This document shows, piece after piece, positions 27,742-38,321 of a stretch of 64,000 bases of DNA (position 1 is its first letter; each line of letters starts with the position of its first letter). The DNA comes from [Mycobacterium] zoologicum (GTDB lineage Bacteria; Actinomycetota; Actinomycetes; Mycobacteriales; Mycobacteriaceae): NCBI RefSeq assembly GCF_020172665.1, contig NZ_CP083985.1, positions 4,190,755-4,254,754 of the forward strand. The letters are read 5' to 3'. Position numbers and translations under genes: made by a program. The notes beneath the pieces are model-generated. The model had not been told where the DNA came from. It made no database searches and worked only from the letters and a program-made list of their open reading frames with translations.

Positions 27742-28653
27742 TTACGGTGCCTTGCGTTTCAGGATCGCGAGGTCCTGAAAGCCGGACATATGTCCCGGCA
27801 ATATCTTGACCAGATCAAAGGCATCCCACCTCGTCTCGATAAACTTTGGATGGATGAACGCATTCCCATAATCCTCGCCGGCCTGCACACGCTCAATGGA
27901 ATCGGCGTCAAGCTGTTTTTGCCAAAACAAGTCGTTCTCCAGATTCGTCTGCAGATAGGTCACCTCATCCAACGAGAGGCCGAATACTTTTCGGCGATCT
28001 TCGAGACGGACAAGCATATCGATGGTCGCATACCCCATTACAGTGATGAGGGCGATACCGCCCGGCTTCGTCACCCGCGCCAGCTCGCCAATCCAGGCGT
28101 CGCTTGACTGGCGCGATAGATGCGAAAATACCGACTTCGCATAGACGAGATCGAAATGACTGTCGACAAAAGGAAGCGGAGGCATAACGCCGGCCGCTAC
28201 CGTGTCGCCACCGCTCATGTTGTCGGCACACCACTTCACCAAATCCGGGTGAATATCGCACCCGGTCACTTCATAGTTAGCAAGGGCTCGGAAAAATCGA
28301 AGAATTCGGCCGCTGCCGCAGCCAAAGTCCAGCGCACGTATTTTCCCGGGCAGAGCGTGCGGCGCAAAAGCCGTGAGAAACAACTCGGCATCCTGTAGGC
28401 CGGTTAGCAGGTACATCGCCTCAGGGGCGCCACCAGCAATTCGCCGCAAACTTAGCGGAGGCAGTGGAGGCACCAAAGATCGCAGCGTCTCGTCCGTTGT
28501 TATACCAACACTGTGAGCCCATTCGAAGATGCGCTCATCGCCGATAAGGTGCCATAGTGCGCGTACGTTTAGATCGTTTGTCCTCAGCCAATTGAGCCGA
28601 GCGGCAAAAGCCGGCACGCTAATCTGCCGGGCGAGGTAATGTTGAGTCAGCAT
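27742..28653 (-). CDS. Class I SAM-dependent methyltransferase
   Basis: A 303-residue protein. The first 95 residues are a helical lead-in I cannot name. ALDFGCGSGRILRFFRAL is the SAM-binding loop, VTGCDIHPDLVKWCADNM has the ribose-binding Asp, and FDLVYAKSVFSHLSRQSSD is motif IV. VTKPGGIALITVMGYATID follows, and a long C-terminal part (about 215-303) probably forms a substrate lid. Motif IV (VFSHL) is close to that of the enzyme at 17272 (VFTHM). It stands alone between IS relics, with no strong ribosome binding site before ATG 28653. Likely role: methylation of a sugar or lipid of the surface glycan. Substrate unknown. Confidence 0.82.
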   Translation of the reverse strand: MLTQHYLARQISVPAFAARLNWLRTNDLNVRALWHLIGDERIFEWAHSVGITTDETLRSLVPPLPPLSLRRIAGGAPEAMYLLTGLQDAELFLTAFAPHALPGKIRALDFGCGSGRILRFFRALANYEVTGCDIHPDLVKWCADNMSGGDTVAAGVMPPLPFVDSHFDLVYAKSVFSHLSRQSSDAWIGELARVTKPGGIALITVMGYATIDMLVRLEDRRKVFGLSLDEVTYLQTNLENDLFWQKQLDADSIERVQAGEDYGNAFIHPKFIETRWDAFDLVKILPGHMSGFQDLAILKRKAP

Positions 28654-28821
28654 TACACACTCATATCAACACTGCGCGCTTCGCGCTTGGTTTTTCGCAG
28701 ATCACTATAGTTTGGCACATGCGTCTGATTGGCTTCATAAACGCAACATTACACGTCAATCCATGCTTCGCGCAGCCGGCGGTGTCACTATCGATCGACA
28801 AGGAGGAGCCCGTCGTTTGCC

Positions 28822-29566
28822 GACTCTTCCCGATTGGGAGTGCGTGGGCGGGCACGGTGCTGACGCGGTGAGGTTGGGGATGCAGGCGGGTCCTGGGGTG
28901 CGACGATAAGAGCTCCTACACACCCATCTCACGCCCACAGGACCCATGTCTGAGCTTACGTGCCTTGTTGCCGACACCATCTGCCGAACCGTCGAGTTGG
29001 GTGTGACGATCACCGGCGCAGCGATCACCGACGAACTCTCCTGGATCGACTGCCTCCCGGTCGAGCACGATCCGGCCTGCCCGAAATGCGCTGCGCTCGG
29101 CCGCTTGCGCGATCATGTCGAGCGAGTCCTTACCGATCTGCCTGTGGTGGGGTATCCGACCCGGCTGCGGGTGCGCGTGCCACGCTTCACCTGCGGCGAC
29201 GCGAACTGCTCGGTGACGATCTTCCGGCACCGCCTCGATCGGGTCGCCGCACCGAAGGCCGCGACCACTCGCCGGTGCGCCCGGTGGATTCTGCAGCGGC
29301 TGGCGATCGACAGGATGTCGGTATCGGCGGTCGCCAAGGCACTGGGGCTGGGCTGGAACACCGTGAACGCGGTAGCCGCCGAGCTCACCCGGGAGCTGGT
29401 CTTCTGCTCACCCCGCCATCTCGACGGGGTCCGCTACCTCGGCGCGGACGAACACAAGTCGAAGCACTGCCGCGGGCAAGGTGATCCGGATTTCGTGACC
29501 GTGCTGGTCGATCTGACCCCGGTCATCGACGGCACCGGCGCGGCACGGCGACTCGACATGATCGCC
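28822..29566 (+). mobile_element. ISL3-family element, right part lost
   Basis: The left end GACTCTTCCCGATTGGGAG at 28822 matches the terminus of the copy at 12477. The upstream region and transposase gene start are closely similar. The element ends at 29566, where the terminus of an IS21-type element begins, so the right half was removed. Confidence 0.85.
28946..29566 (+). pseudogene. ISL3-family transposase, 3'-truncated
   Basis: The N-terminal 207 residues are in one frame: MSELTCLVADTICRTVELGV, CPKCAALGRLRDHVERVL, RFTCGDANCSVTIFRHRLD, CARWILQRLAIDRMSVSAVA, YLGADEHKSKHCRGQGD and TPVIDGTGAARRLDMI. It shows the unshifted sequence at the point where the copy at 12601 lost a base. The rest of the DDE domain is missing. 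Confidence 0.87.
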
Positions 29567-29848
29567 TGTCCGTGGCCATGTAGATGTCCCCATTGGTGGC
29601 CAGGTGTAGGTCCCCGCTGATGGCCAGGTAGAAGTCCCCACTCCATTGCTTGTCGTGTTGATCCGGGGAGCTCGTGGCCTGGGCGGTGACGGTGATAGTG
29701 CCAACTGTCACTTCACCGCCCAGGGAGTTCCATGAAGTCTGCGAGGTAGAAAATGGACATCGTCTCGACGTATCGAGAGGTCGGAACGCATCGGGGTGCC
29801 GCTGATTTGTGCGGTACGACGCACAAGACCGTCAAACGGGTGGTCGAG
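29567..29848 (+). mobile_element. Left part of an IS21-type element
   Basis: Begins TGTCCGTGGCCATGTAGATG and carries three tandem variants of a roughly 20-bp motif (GGCCAnGTAGAnGTCCCC) spaced about 26 nt apart, the multiple terminal binding sites typical of the IS21 family. It continues into an istA start at 29753 and is interrupted at 29848 by another IS21-family element. About 26 bp of it resume at 32035. Confidence 0.72.
29753..29848 (+). pseudogene. IS21-type istA, 5' fragment
   Basis: Reads MDIVSTYREVGTHRGAADLC then GTTHKTVKRVVE, the N-terminal helix-turn-helix of an IstA transposase. The frame is cut by the IS21 element at 29849. It resumes after the 5-bp duplication as WAEAGGVNRL and stops at 32070 within a hairpin. 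The rest is lost. Confidence 0.75.
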
Positions 29849-29915
29849 TGTCGGCAACGCTCGAAAATGAGGCCGATCCGACGCTCGAAAACGAGGCCAC
29901 CGGTTCGTCGGTTTT

Positions 29916-30725
29916 CTAGTCTGCCGCGTCCTGGGTTTTGATGCTGGGCAGGGTCTCGATTCCGCGGTTGCGGAGTCGGTAGCTGGCGCCTTTGAGGGTG
30001 AGGACGTCGGCGTGGTGGACGACGCGGTCGATCATTGCTGCAGCAACGGCCTGGTCGCCGAAGACGCCACCCCAGCCACTGAACGGCAGGTTCGAGGTGA
30101 GGATCAGCGAGGCATGCTCATAGCGGCTGCTGACGAGTTGGAAGAACAGGTTCGCGGCGTCTTGCTCGAAGGGCAGATAGCCAACCTCGTCGACGATGAT
30201 CAGTCCGTAGCGTCGCAACCGCGTGAGTTCGTTGGGGAGCCGGCCAGCGCGGTGTGCGTCGGTGAGCCGGGTGACCCACTCGGTCGCGGTCGCGAACAGG
30301 ACCCGGTGGCCGTGGTTGGCCGCGGCAATGCCCAGGCCAATAGCCAAGTGGGTCTTGCCGGTTCCGGGTGGGCCGAGCATCACCACGTTGCGGGCTTCAG
30401 TGAGGAACCCACCCGATGCCAGGGCCGCGATCTGCTGGCGCACCGCGGGCTGGGCGTCCCAGTCGAAATCCTCGATCGTCTTGCGGGCACCGAACCCGGC
30501 TGCCCTGATCCGCAGCTGGGCGCCGGAGGCGTTGCGGGCGGCGACCTCACGGTCGAGCACCGCGGCGAGGTATTCCTCATGGGTCCAGCCGGCGTCGCGG
30601 GCGTTGTCGGCCAGTCGGCCGGCCGCTTCGGTGATCCGGGGTGCCTTCAATGCCGACGCCAGGTAGGTCAGCTGCTTGAGCGTTGCGGCTGCGTCGCTGT
30701 TCGTCTTCGGTGTGCTCGTTGCCAT
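29916..30725 (-). CDS. istB: IS21-family IstB helper ATPase
   Basis: A 269-residue AAA+ ATPase related to DnaC that loads and activates the IstA transposase at target DNA. GPPGTGKTHLAIGLG is Walker A, and YGLIIVDEVGYLPFEQDAAN is Walker B with the following helix. LILTSNLPFSGWGGVFGDQ has the sensor-1 Asn, and DVLTLKGASYRLRNRG is the conserved C-terminal end. The length is typical (about 250-270). Its ATG at 30725 overlaps the istA stop by the sequence ATGA, so translation is coupled. Confidence 0.95.
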   Translation of the reverse strand: MATSTPKTNSDAAATLKQLTYLASALKAPRITEAAGRLADNARDAGWTHEEYLAAVLDREVAARNASGAQLRIRAAGFGARKTIEDFDWDAQPAVRQQIAALASGGFLTEARNVVMLGPPGTGKTHLAIGLGIAAANHGHRVLFATATEWVTRLTDAHRAGRLPNELTRLRRYGLIIVDEVGYLPFEQDAANLFFQLVSSRYEHASLILTSNLPFSGWGGVFGDQAVAAAMIDRVVHHADVLTLKGASYRLRNRGIETLPSIKTQDAAD

Positions 30726-31966
30726 CAGGCCACCTCGCCATCGCTAGTGCCGCCGTTGAGGCTGTTGTCGGTGAGGCCGAAGGCACGGTCGTAGTCGGCC
30801 AAGTCCCGCAAAAGGCCATCGCCGGGATCGGATGCCGGTTTGTTGTGCCCGAACTGCTCACGCAGAACCTTGGCGGCCGCGATGTGGGCGGGGTCGGTGA
30901 TGGTCATGCCACGCGCCCAAACCCGGTCATGGGCGGCGACGAGCCGGCCCTCGTGGCGGACTTCGACGCGGGCCAGATCGGCTCGAACCTCGACGAACCG
31001 CCCGATGACCGTCGGGTCGACCGAGTAGTCGTTGCTGTCGATGCGGACGTAGTAGTCGCGTCCCAACCGGACCCGGTTGACCCACCCGAGGACCGGCGCG
31101 ACCGGCGGCAGCGGAAGCATCGCGGCCCGGTCGGCGACGAACAGATCGACAGGCCGAGCCTTGATTGTGCGCACCACCCGGTTGTTCGCCTTGGTCAGCC
31201 AGTCGGCGAACTGGCGGTTGAAGTCGGCCGGTGAGGTGAAGTCGCGCCCGGGCATGAAGGAGGTCTCGAAGAACCCGTTGCGCCGCTCCACGATGCCCTT
31301 GGACTCCGGATCGTAGGGCTTGAGCCGCTGCACCACAGTCGCCAACGTTCCTGCGAACTCCGCGACCCCTGCCGCGTGGCACTTGCCGCGGCCGATCCCG
31401 GATTCGTTGTCCCAGATCAGCCTTCGCGGAACCCGGCCGAGCAACAGCAGCAGCAGCCACATCCCCAACAGCAGGTCCTCGGTGTGTCGGGTCGGGATCA
31501 TCTGACCGACCGTGAACCGTGAGTGCGCCGCGGCGATCACCATGACTGGCAGCAATGCCATGCTGCCGTCCTCGAGCGGGATTTTCTTCGGTGGAAACCA
31601 CAGGTCGCACTGACCGGCATCCCCCGGCAGCCAGACCAACCGATCCGCCGGATCAACCGGCCGATGCTCCGGGCGCAGTCGCCGAACGTTATCGCGAAAC
31701 CACGTGATCGAGCCGGTCCAGCCGACCCGCTCGGCGATCACCGTGGCCGGCATGTCCGGCGCCACGGCCAGAATCTGCCGCACCAACGGCTCGAACGGCG
31801 TGAACGTCGTCGGCACCGCCGCACGCTCGTACTTCGGCGCCTGACCACGGGCCAACGCCCGCTCAACGGTCGACCTGGCAATTCCCAGATCCCGCGCTAC
31901 CTGACGCTGCGGAACACCGTCGGCCACCAGCCGCCGGATCAAAGCCCAATCCTCCATCGAGATCAC
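30725..31966 (-). CDS. istA: IS21-family IstA transposase
   Basis: A 413-residue DDE transposase. The N-terminal helix-turn-helix reads LIRRLVADGVPQRQVARDLG followed by IARSTVERALARG. The catalytic core has GQCDLWFPPKKIPLEDG (first Asp), RRLIWDNESGIGRGK (second Asp) and YDPESKGIVERRNGFFE (Glu). The C-terminal part includes DSNDYSVDPTVIGRFVEV, the usual beta-barrel. No interruption is seen. It is the first gene of the istAB pair and probably binds the repeated terminal motifs at both ends of the element. Confidence 0.95.
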   Translation of the reverse strand: MISMEDWALIRRLVADGVPQRQVARDLGIARSTVERALARGQAPKYERAAVPTTFTPFEPLVRQILAVAPDMPATVIAERVGWTGSITWFRDNVRRLRPEHRPVDPADRLVWLPGDAGQCDLWFPPKKIPLEDGSMALLPVMVIAAAHSRFTVGQMIPTRHTEDLLLGMWLLLLLLGRVPRRLIWDNESGIGRGKCHAAGVAEFAGTLATVVQRLKPYDPESKGIVERRNGFFETSFMPGRDFTSPADFNRQFADWLTKANNRVVRTIKARPVDLFVADRAAMLPLPPVAPVLGWVNRVRLGRDYYVRIDSNDYSVDPTVIGRFVEVRADLARVEVRHEGRLVAAHDRVWARGMTITDPAHIAAAKVLREQFGHNKPASDPGDGLLRDLADYDRAFGLTDNSLNGGTSDGEVA

Positions 31967-32060
31967 CCATCCAATCTGTCTGGGTGGCCTCGTTTTCGAC
32001 CGTCGTTATGGCCTCGTTTTCAAGCGTCGTCGACATCGAGTGGGCCGAGGCCGGCGGCGT

Positions 32061-32115
32061 GAATCGCCTGTAAGCCCTTTACCTGGCCGGCCCGGTAAAG
32101 ACTTACAGGCGATTC
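32061..32115. repeat. Long inverted repeat (possible hairpin)
   Basis: GAATCGCCTGTAAG at 32061 pairs perfectly with CTTACAGGCGATTC ending at 32115. The stem extends by a further CTTTACC/GGTAAAG after a one- to two-base mismatch, leaving a loop around TGGCCGGCCC. It lies where the outer IS21-type istA fragment ends and the methyltransferase relic begins, and could be a terminus of a lost element. Confidence 0.8.
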
Positions 32116-32340
32116 AAAGATACCTGTCCGCGGACTTGACCGCGATCACCACGTCTTGCCCGCTCATACCGTCCGGTCGGCCACTCCGTGCACCGTAGCG
32201 CAACGGTTCCCGAAGCTCGAGGCCGCATTCCCGATGCAGATCCCTGACGAAGGCTTCCGGGTAGGCGATTGCCGCTTCAGGATTCTCGATATTGGCCGTT
32301 CGTGCACTTTGGATCTCATCCTGAACTTGATCTGTCCCCA
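32114..32340 (-). pseudogene. C-terminal relic of a SAM methyltransferase
   Basis: The frame reads [40 protein letters not shown] and [20 protein letters not shown], nearly the same as the C-terminus of the methyltransferase at 17272 ([42 protein letters not shown]). The catalytic domain is gone. Both copies point the same way and lie about 15 kb apart, so the IS-rich region between them may once have been bounded by related genes. Confidence 0.82.
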
Positions 32341-32398
32341 CTTGCGCCAAATCCGGGCCATCGAGGCGAACGAGATCGCGCAACTGCAACGCCCTTGC

Positions 32399-32442
32399 CG
32401 CGTTCACCTGTTGATTGTCCAGCCGATCAACAGGTGAACGCG
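32399..32442 (-). terminator. Perfect 17-bp hairpin after lipoprotein gene
   Basis: CGCGTTCACCTGTTGAT (32399-32415) and its exact complement (32426-32442) flank a 10-nt loop, starting 26 nt after the stop codon of the minus-strand lipoprotein gene. No T-tract follows. Mycobacterial genes often use such U-less hairpins as terminators, so this is a plausible but unproven one. Confidence 0.55.
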
Positions 32443-32467
32443 ACGAAACGCGCAACACTAGTGACGG

Positions 32468-33190
32468 CTAGCCCTTAACGCCAAACTGTGGGCATTCGCC
32501 GTTCTCTGCGGGGGCCAAGTTGATGCCCTGCGCCTGCACCTTCCCGCCACCATCCTTGGTTCCCCATGCGTTGATGCACTTGCCTTGCACGATGGCCTCT
32601 GAAGTTGCAGGGGCGCCCTTTGAGTAGTGTGTCTGTTCGGTGACCGTCACGTCGGTTTGAGAGGGGCTGCCGTGGGCGTCGGTAGCGGTTACGCTGATGG
32701 TGTCACCTGCTACAGAAGCAACCGTGCCGGTCACCGATTGGACGGTGCCGGGCGCACCGGCTTCCTCGGCCTTCGGTTGCGGACAGTTACCGCCACTCCC
32801 CGGCGGGTTGAGCTGCACAGCTACGGCGGTGCCAGCGCGACCGGGGGCCGGAGCGGGTTTGAAATTCACTTTCACGCAGTTACCGGCAGCGACATCGGTC
32901 AGCTGAGCGTTGACGTACTCGATGACCTTGGTCGAGGGGCTGATGTCGACGGTGGTCGCTCCGGTCTTCTGGGTCACCTGTACCGAGTTGCCGGACACCG
33001 ACGCAATCAGGCCTCGAACCGACCCTTGGTGCTTGGCGGCTGCAGGTGACGACGTAGCTGGAGACTTCTCATCCTTAGACGAACTGGCATCCTTCGACGA
33101 ACTGCACGCACCCACCGACAGTGTGGTTGCTGCTGCAACGGCGAGGATCGCGAATCCGGCGAGCCGCGCAGGCTCGAAAGTTAGGTGCAT
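32468..33190 (-). CDS. DUF5666-like secreted lipoprotein
   Basis: A 240-residue protein starting at ATG 33190, which has AAAGGA five nt upstream; ATGs at 33196 and 33229 lack this spacing. A signal peptide (LAGFAILAVAAATTLSVGAC) ends in the lipobox LSVGAC, so the Cys should be lipidated and the protein anchored outside the membrane. A Ser/Lys-rich linker follows. Two similar beta-rich segments (SVRGLIASVSGNSVQVTQKT and SVTGTVASVAGDTISVTATD) resemble the OB-like repeats of DUF5666. Four Cys in the mature part (GNCVKV, GNCPQP, GKCINA, GECPQF) could form disulfides. Its role is unknown. Confidence 0.82.
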   Translation of the reverse strand: MHLTFEPARLAGFAILAVAAATTLSVGACSSSKDASSSKDEKSPATSSPAAAKHQGSVRGLIASVSGNSVQVTQKTGATTVDISPSTKVIEYVNAQLTDVAAGNCVKVNFKPAPAPGRAGTAVAVQLNPPGSGGNCPQPKAEEAGAPGTVQSVTGTVASVAGDTISVTATDAHGSPSQTDVTVTEQTHYSKGAPATSEAIVQGKCINAWGTKDGGGKVQAQGINLAPAENGECPQFGVKG

Positions 33191-33903
33191 GGACATCCTT
33201 TCATCCGTCGGCCGCTTCGGCCAGATCAACTACATAATCGTTCCACCAGCTGTGGAACGGGATTCGAGATCGTTCGGCAACAGACTAGCGTTTTTTCGGG
33301 CAACCGCATCGAACTCGCCTGAGAACCTGCTCAAAAAGGGCGCTCCTGGAGTGCCCGGTGATCGCTGACAACGGTGTGATCACGATCGTGTACCGATCAC
33401 GTGTGATGACATGTCGGTCGCGGTGCTCTGCGCGGCCACGAACGCCACCGGTGGGACCGGTGGTGCGGCCCAGCGCCGTCAGCGGTGGTGACGGCCGCGG
33501 CGCGATCGCCCACGGCGGCAACGGCAGCTGAGGTGAGCTGGAGTCTGGTGACCGGACCAGGACCGCCGCCGGCGGCAACTCCTACGGCGCCTCCACCGGA
33601 GGTTCCGGCAGCAACGCCGAAGGGCACCGGTAGCCACGGCGGTAACCGTGGAAGCTCCGACATCCAGAGCTCCAAGATCACCAACAGCGGCACCCTCGGC
33701 AGTCTGGGTAGCAAGACCGGCACTGCCACCGTTGGTAACCCGGACAGCCTTGCCACGGCCACGGAGGATCGAGCTTTCTCGACGTTTCGGCACGATGCTA
33801 GCCGGGCCTCCGACGCCATCGATGGCGTGTCGGGCCATCTACCCGAAGACATCCATGTCCGGATCGATCTGCATCGACGCGAAACCGCGGCCGCCACTGC
33901 ACG
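33191..33903. other. Long intergenic region, low-complexity, no clear gene
   Basis: This 713-nt region upstream of the lipoprotein includes its promoter area. Near 33375-33415 there are overlapping near-palindromes around TGATCACGATCGTG that could be an operator. From about 33470 the sequence is GGC/ACC-rich; plus frames give Thr/Ala/Pro-rich or Gly/Asn/Ser-rich peptides (GGNSYGASTGGSGSN) reminiscent of a decayed PE_PGRS-like tail, but broken by stops. A plus frame ends with TGA overlapping the PIN relic start (ATGA), as an antitoxin would, yet no antitoxin family is recognisable. Confidence 0.4.
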
Positions 33904-34200
33904 ATGAGGCTGCTGCTCGACGAGATGTATTCCGCAGGGCTGGAAGCGGCAAGTATCGAAGCAACGGCCGTTCTTGACTTCAGCCTGGCCCTTGGCGTCG
34001 ACGCTGGTGTAGTCACGTGCTCCGTGGCTAGTCGTTACGCGGTGCTCACCGAGAACGTCCGAGACTTCACCCGGACCGCCGCGCAGTACCACTCCGTAGG
34101 CGCCCGTCATCCTGGTCGGCGTGCTGTCAGCGCGGTTCTCACGGCGGCCAACGGGACTAACCCTGATTTTTCGTGGATTGTTGCCGGTAGAGGCGTGTAG
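33904..34200 (+). pseudogene. Degraded PIN-domain (DUF5615-like) toxin
   Basis: The 98-residue frame begins MRLLLDEMYS, with the first acidic residue of PIN domains (LLLDE), and has YAVLTENVRDFTRTAAQYH, matching the VTENVxDF strand of this family. The middle is poorly conserved. After ARHPG the usual strand (VLFVSxRRFPR) is found only in another frame (VILVGVLSARFSRRP near 34107), so a frameshift is likely. An intact partner antitoxin is not seen. Confidence 0.5.
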
Positions 34201-34429
34201 ATAAGCGAAAGTGCCTGTCCTTGAATTCGGGCTGTGAATAGCGGCTAGCCGTGGCTGGTTCAAGGATCAGCACAAAGACGCCACCGTGAAAACGCAGGCC
34301 GCTGCGTCAGTCGAGACGGCCAGGACGCGGAGTGGTGAGCGTCATGGGCGATACCGGTTTCATGGGCAAGTGTCGGTGAGTCAAGCCGTTGACTTGTGGA
34401 TATTGACCGCCGGCGGGCACACTCCTCGC

Positions 34430-36348
<1,919 letters not shown>

Positions 36349-36349
36349 C

Positions 36350-36916
36350 ATGACATTCCGCGAACTGACCATCCCGGGAGCGTGGGAGCTCACCCCGACC
36401 CAGCACTCCGATGCCCGCGGTGTGTTCTTCGAATGGTTCACCGACGAAGAGTTCACCGCATTCGCCGGGCACCGCTTCGATCTGCGGCAGGCTAACTGCT
36501 CGGTGTCGCGCGCCGGTGTGCTGCGCGGCCTGCACTTCGCCCAGATGCCGCCCGGTCAGGCCAAATACGTCACCTGCGTAACAGGGTCGGTCTTCGACGT
36601 AGTCGTCGACGTCCGAGTCGGCTCACCGACCTACGGCAGCTGGGATGCGGTCCTGCTGGATACCCAGGACCATCGGTCGGTGTACCTCGCAGCCGGGCTC
36701 GCGCATGGATTCGTTGCACTGCAAGATGATTCGACGGTGATGTACCTGTGCTCGGCCGGCTACGATCCACAGCGCGAGCTCACCATCTGCGCCACCGACC
36801 CGGCGATCGGCATCGAGTGGCCGAACGATCACCCGCTGGTGCTCTCCGAGCGGGACGCTGACGCACCGACGCTCGCCGAAGTCCGGGCCGCCGGATTGCT
36901 GCCCGACTGGAGGTAG
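36350..36916 (+). CDS. rmlC: dTDP-4-dehydrorhamnose 3,5-epimerase
   Basis: A 188-residue cupin-fold epimerase, slightly shorter than the about 202 residues of M. tuberculosis RmlC. It epimerises C3 and C5 of dTDP-4-keto-6-deoxyglucose. HSDARGVFFEWF is the N-terminal substrate loop, GVLRGLHFAQMPPGQAKYV contains the catalytic His, and YLAAGLAHGFVALQDDSTVM the second half of the active site. SAGYDPQRE carries the conserved Tyr. It is nearly contiguous with rmlB. An rmlD gene for the final reduction is not in this window and must lie elsewhere. Confidence 0.95.
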   Translation: MTFRELTIPGAWELTPTQHSDARGVFFEWFTDEEFTAFAGHRFDLRQANCSVSRAGVLRGLHFAQMPPGQAKYVTCVTGSVFDVVVDVRVGSPTYGSWDAVLLDTQDHRSVYLAAGLAHGFVALQDDSTVMYLCSAGYDPQRELTICATDPAIGIEWPNDHPLVLSERDADAPTLAEVRAAGLLPDWR

Positions 36917-37148
36917 GTCGATCGGTCGTTAGCACGGCTGCGGCATAACAGTTAGGAATCAGCGACGAGACGCTGAAATGGATTCGGCGCACATGGGCTA
37001 GGAGCCTGGGTCGGTAACGCTTTGGGTGGGTCCAGTGGCAGCTCGGGTTTGATTGTGCGTTCAGGGCGGTGACGGTTGGCGACGTGTCGACGCCCTGGAT
37101 GCAGTATCAACGCTCAGGGCGCACAGTCGACGGTTCTAGGGGCTGCGC

Positions 37149-38321
37149 TCAACTGGCCGCGAGGCCGACCAGTCCGGCGGTGCCGATGTGGCCGTGGAGT
37201 TTGCGTAGGTTGTGGCAGGCGGCCAGCAATAGCCATTCGCCGCGTGCTTGGTCCAACCCGCGCAGCAGTAGCGGTTTGGCGTTTTGCAGGGTGGCCATCT
37301 GCCCGAAGACCGGCTCGACGATGGCCTTGCGGCGGGCGTAGACCGTGCGGCCAATCTTGGTGGCCAGCTTGCGGGCCATGCGCTGCTTGCTGGTGGCAAA
37401 GTCGGGAATCCGGCCGCGCGGGGCGACCGGCGGTGGATCACTACGACGGGGCCGGCCGGTGGCGATGAAGAACTCGGTGCCACACGCGGCGGTGAAGTCG
37501 GCGGCGCGATCGAGGTTGCGGGCAGAGCAGTACCCGGCATCGGCGAGCACCTGAGCGGTGTTGGTGACGGCCTGTTCGGTCATCGGCATCAGCGTGCCCA
37601 CATCGGAGGCGTTGGTGCCCACGTCGGCGTCGACGACGGCCTGGGCGTTGTCGCACTGGCGAAACGCCCCATCGGCGGTGAGCATGATCTTGGAGTCCGG
37701 GTCGGTGAAGTTGCGCTGCGCCTTCGGTTTCGGGACAGCCGCACCAGCAGCCTCGGCGCCCTTGCCGGCGATGGTGTCGTCATCATCGCCGCGGTCGCGG
37801 GCTTTGGCCTCGGCCTGATCACGAGCCCGTTCACGTGCTTCTTCTTCCAGGGCGGCCTTGGCCTCGCGGATCTTGGCCAGCCGGGTTTCGCGTCGCGCCA
37901 GCTCTGCCGGTAAGTCATCACCGCGGCGGTTCTTGCCGAACTTGGTGTCCTCGGACTTGTCGATGCGCTCAGCCTCCAGCAATAGCGCCGAGACCTCGTC
38001 GGCGAGGACCTTCTCCTTCTCGGTCATTCGTGCGTAGCGCATCGCCTTGCGTTTGGAAGCATTCGCTCGCACCTTGGTGCCATCGAGCGCAACCTGGCCC
38101 AGGCTGACCATGCCGGCGGCCTGGCACAACGCCAAGGCCTGCACGAACAGGTGCCCCAGGGCTGACAGATGCCGTTTACGGAACCGGGCGATCGCCCGGT
38201 AATCCGGGGCTGAACCTGCGGCCAGCCGCCGAAACGCGACCACATCGACGCAAGCAGCTTCCAGTTTCCGCGAGGAACGCACCCCGGTGGTGTAGCCGTG
38301 CAGCAGGATGCGCACCATCAA
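37149..38321 (-). CDS. IS1182-family transposase, N-terminus uncertain
   Basis: A DDE transposase of 390 residues from the TTG at 38321, but homology continues upstream in the same frame (DWLPADHLARFVADWVDEHL, YTEVRGEPPYDPRLMVRI) to about 38450, where no proper start remains. The real protein is therefore at least 430 residues long and probably N-terminally eroded. Typical segments are FRRLAAGSAPDYRAIARFRK, LGQVALDGTKVRANASKRK (first Asp), a long charged coiled-coil (ETRLAKIREAKAALEEEARE), ADAGYCSARNLDRAADF (second Asp) and IVEPVFGQMATLQNAKPLLL (Glu). It may be a pseudogene if no start is available. It separates rmlC from the dprE/emb cluster. Confidence 0.85.
   Translation of the reverse strand: MMVRILLHGYTTGVRSSRKLEAACVDVVAFRRLAAGSAPDYRAIARFRKRHLSALGHLFVQALALCQAAGMVSLGQVALDGTKVRANASKRKAMRYARMTEKEKVLADEVSALLLEAERIDKSEDTKFGKNRRGDDLPAELARRETRLAKIREAKAALEEEARERARDQAEAKARDRGDDDDTIAGKGAEAAGAAVPKPKAQRNFTDPDSKIMLTADGAFRQCDNAQAVVDADVGTNASDVGTLMPMTEQAVTNTAQVLADAGYCSARNLDRAADFTAACGTEFFIATGRPRRSDPPPVAPRGRIPDFATSKQRMARKLATKIGRTVYARRKAIVEPVFGQMATLQNAKPLLLRGLDQARGEWLLLAACHNLRKLHGHIGTAGLVGLAAS

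Larger units (their letters stand above)
29849..32034 (-). mobile_element. Intact IS21-family element with 5-bp target duplication
   Basis: The termini TGTCGGCAACGCTCG (29849) and CAAGCGTCGTCGACA (ending 32034) are imperfect inverted repeats. Each end has a second internal copy of the GCTCGAAAACGAGG-type motif. The flanks are TCGAG at 29844-29848 and 32035-32039, a 5-bp duplication within the size range of the family. It encodes istA and istB with both reading frames open, so it may be the only autonomous IS in the window. Confidence 0.9.

Noticed and set aside
33470..33780. PE_PGRS gene
   Set aside because: Only a short GGN/GGS-like run is present and it is broken by stops, with no PE domain.
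33397..34263. 288-codon minus-strand frame in the lipoprotein-rmlA gap
   Set aside because: No domain or signal recognised; the plus strand has PIN-like motifs over part of it and the rest is low-complexity.
34286..34429. 48-codon upstream extension of rmlA
   Set aside because: The conserved protein begins at the GTG at 34430; the extension has no similarity to RmlA.
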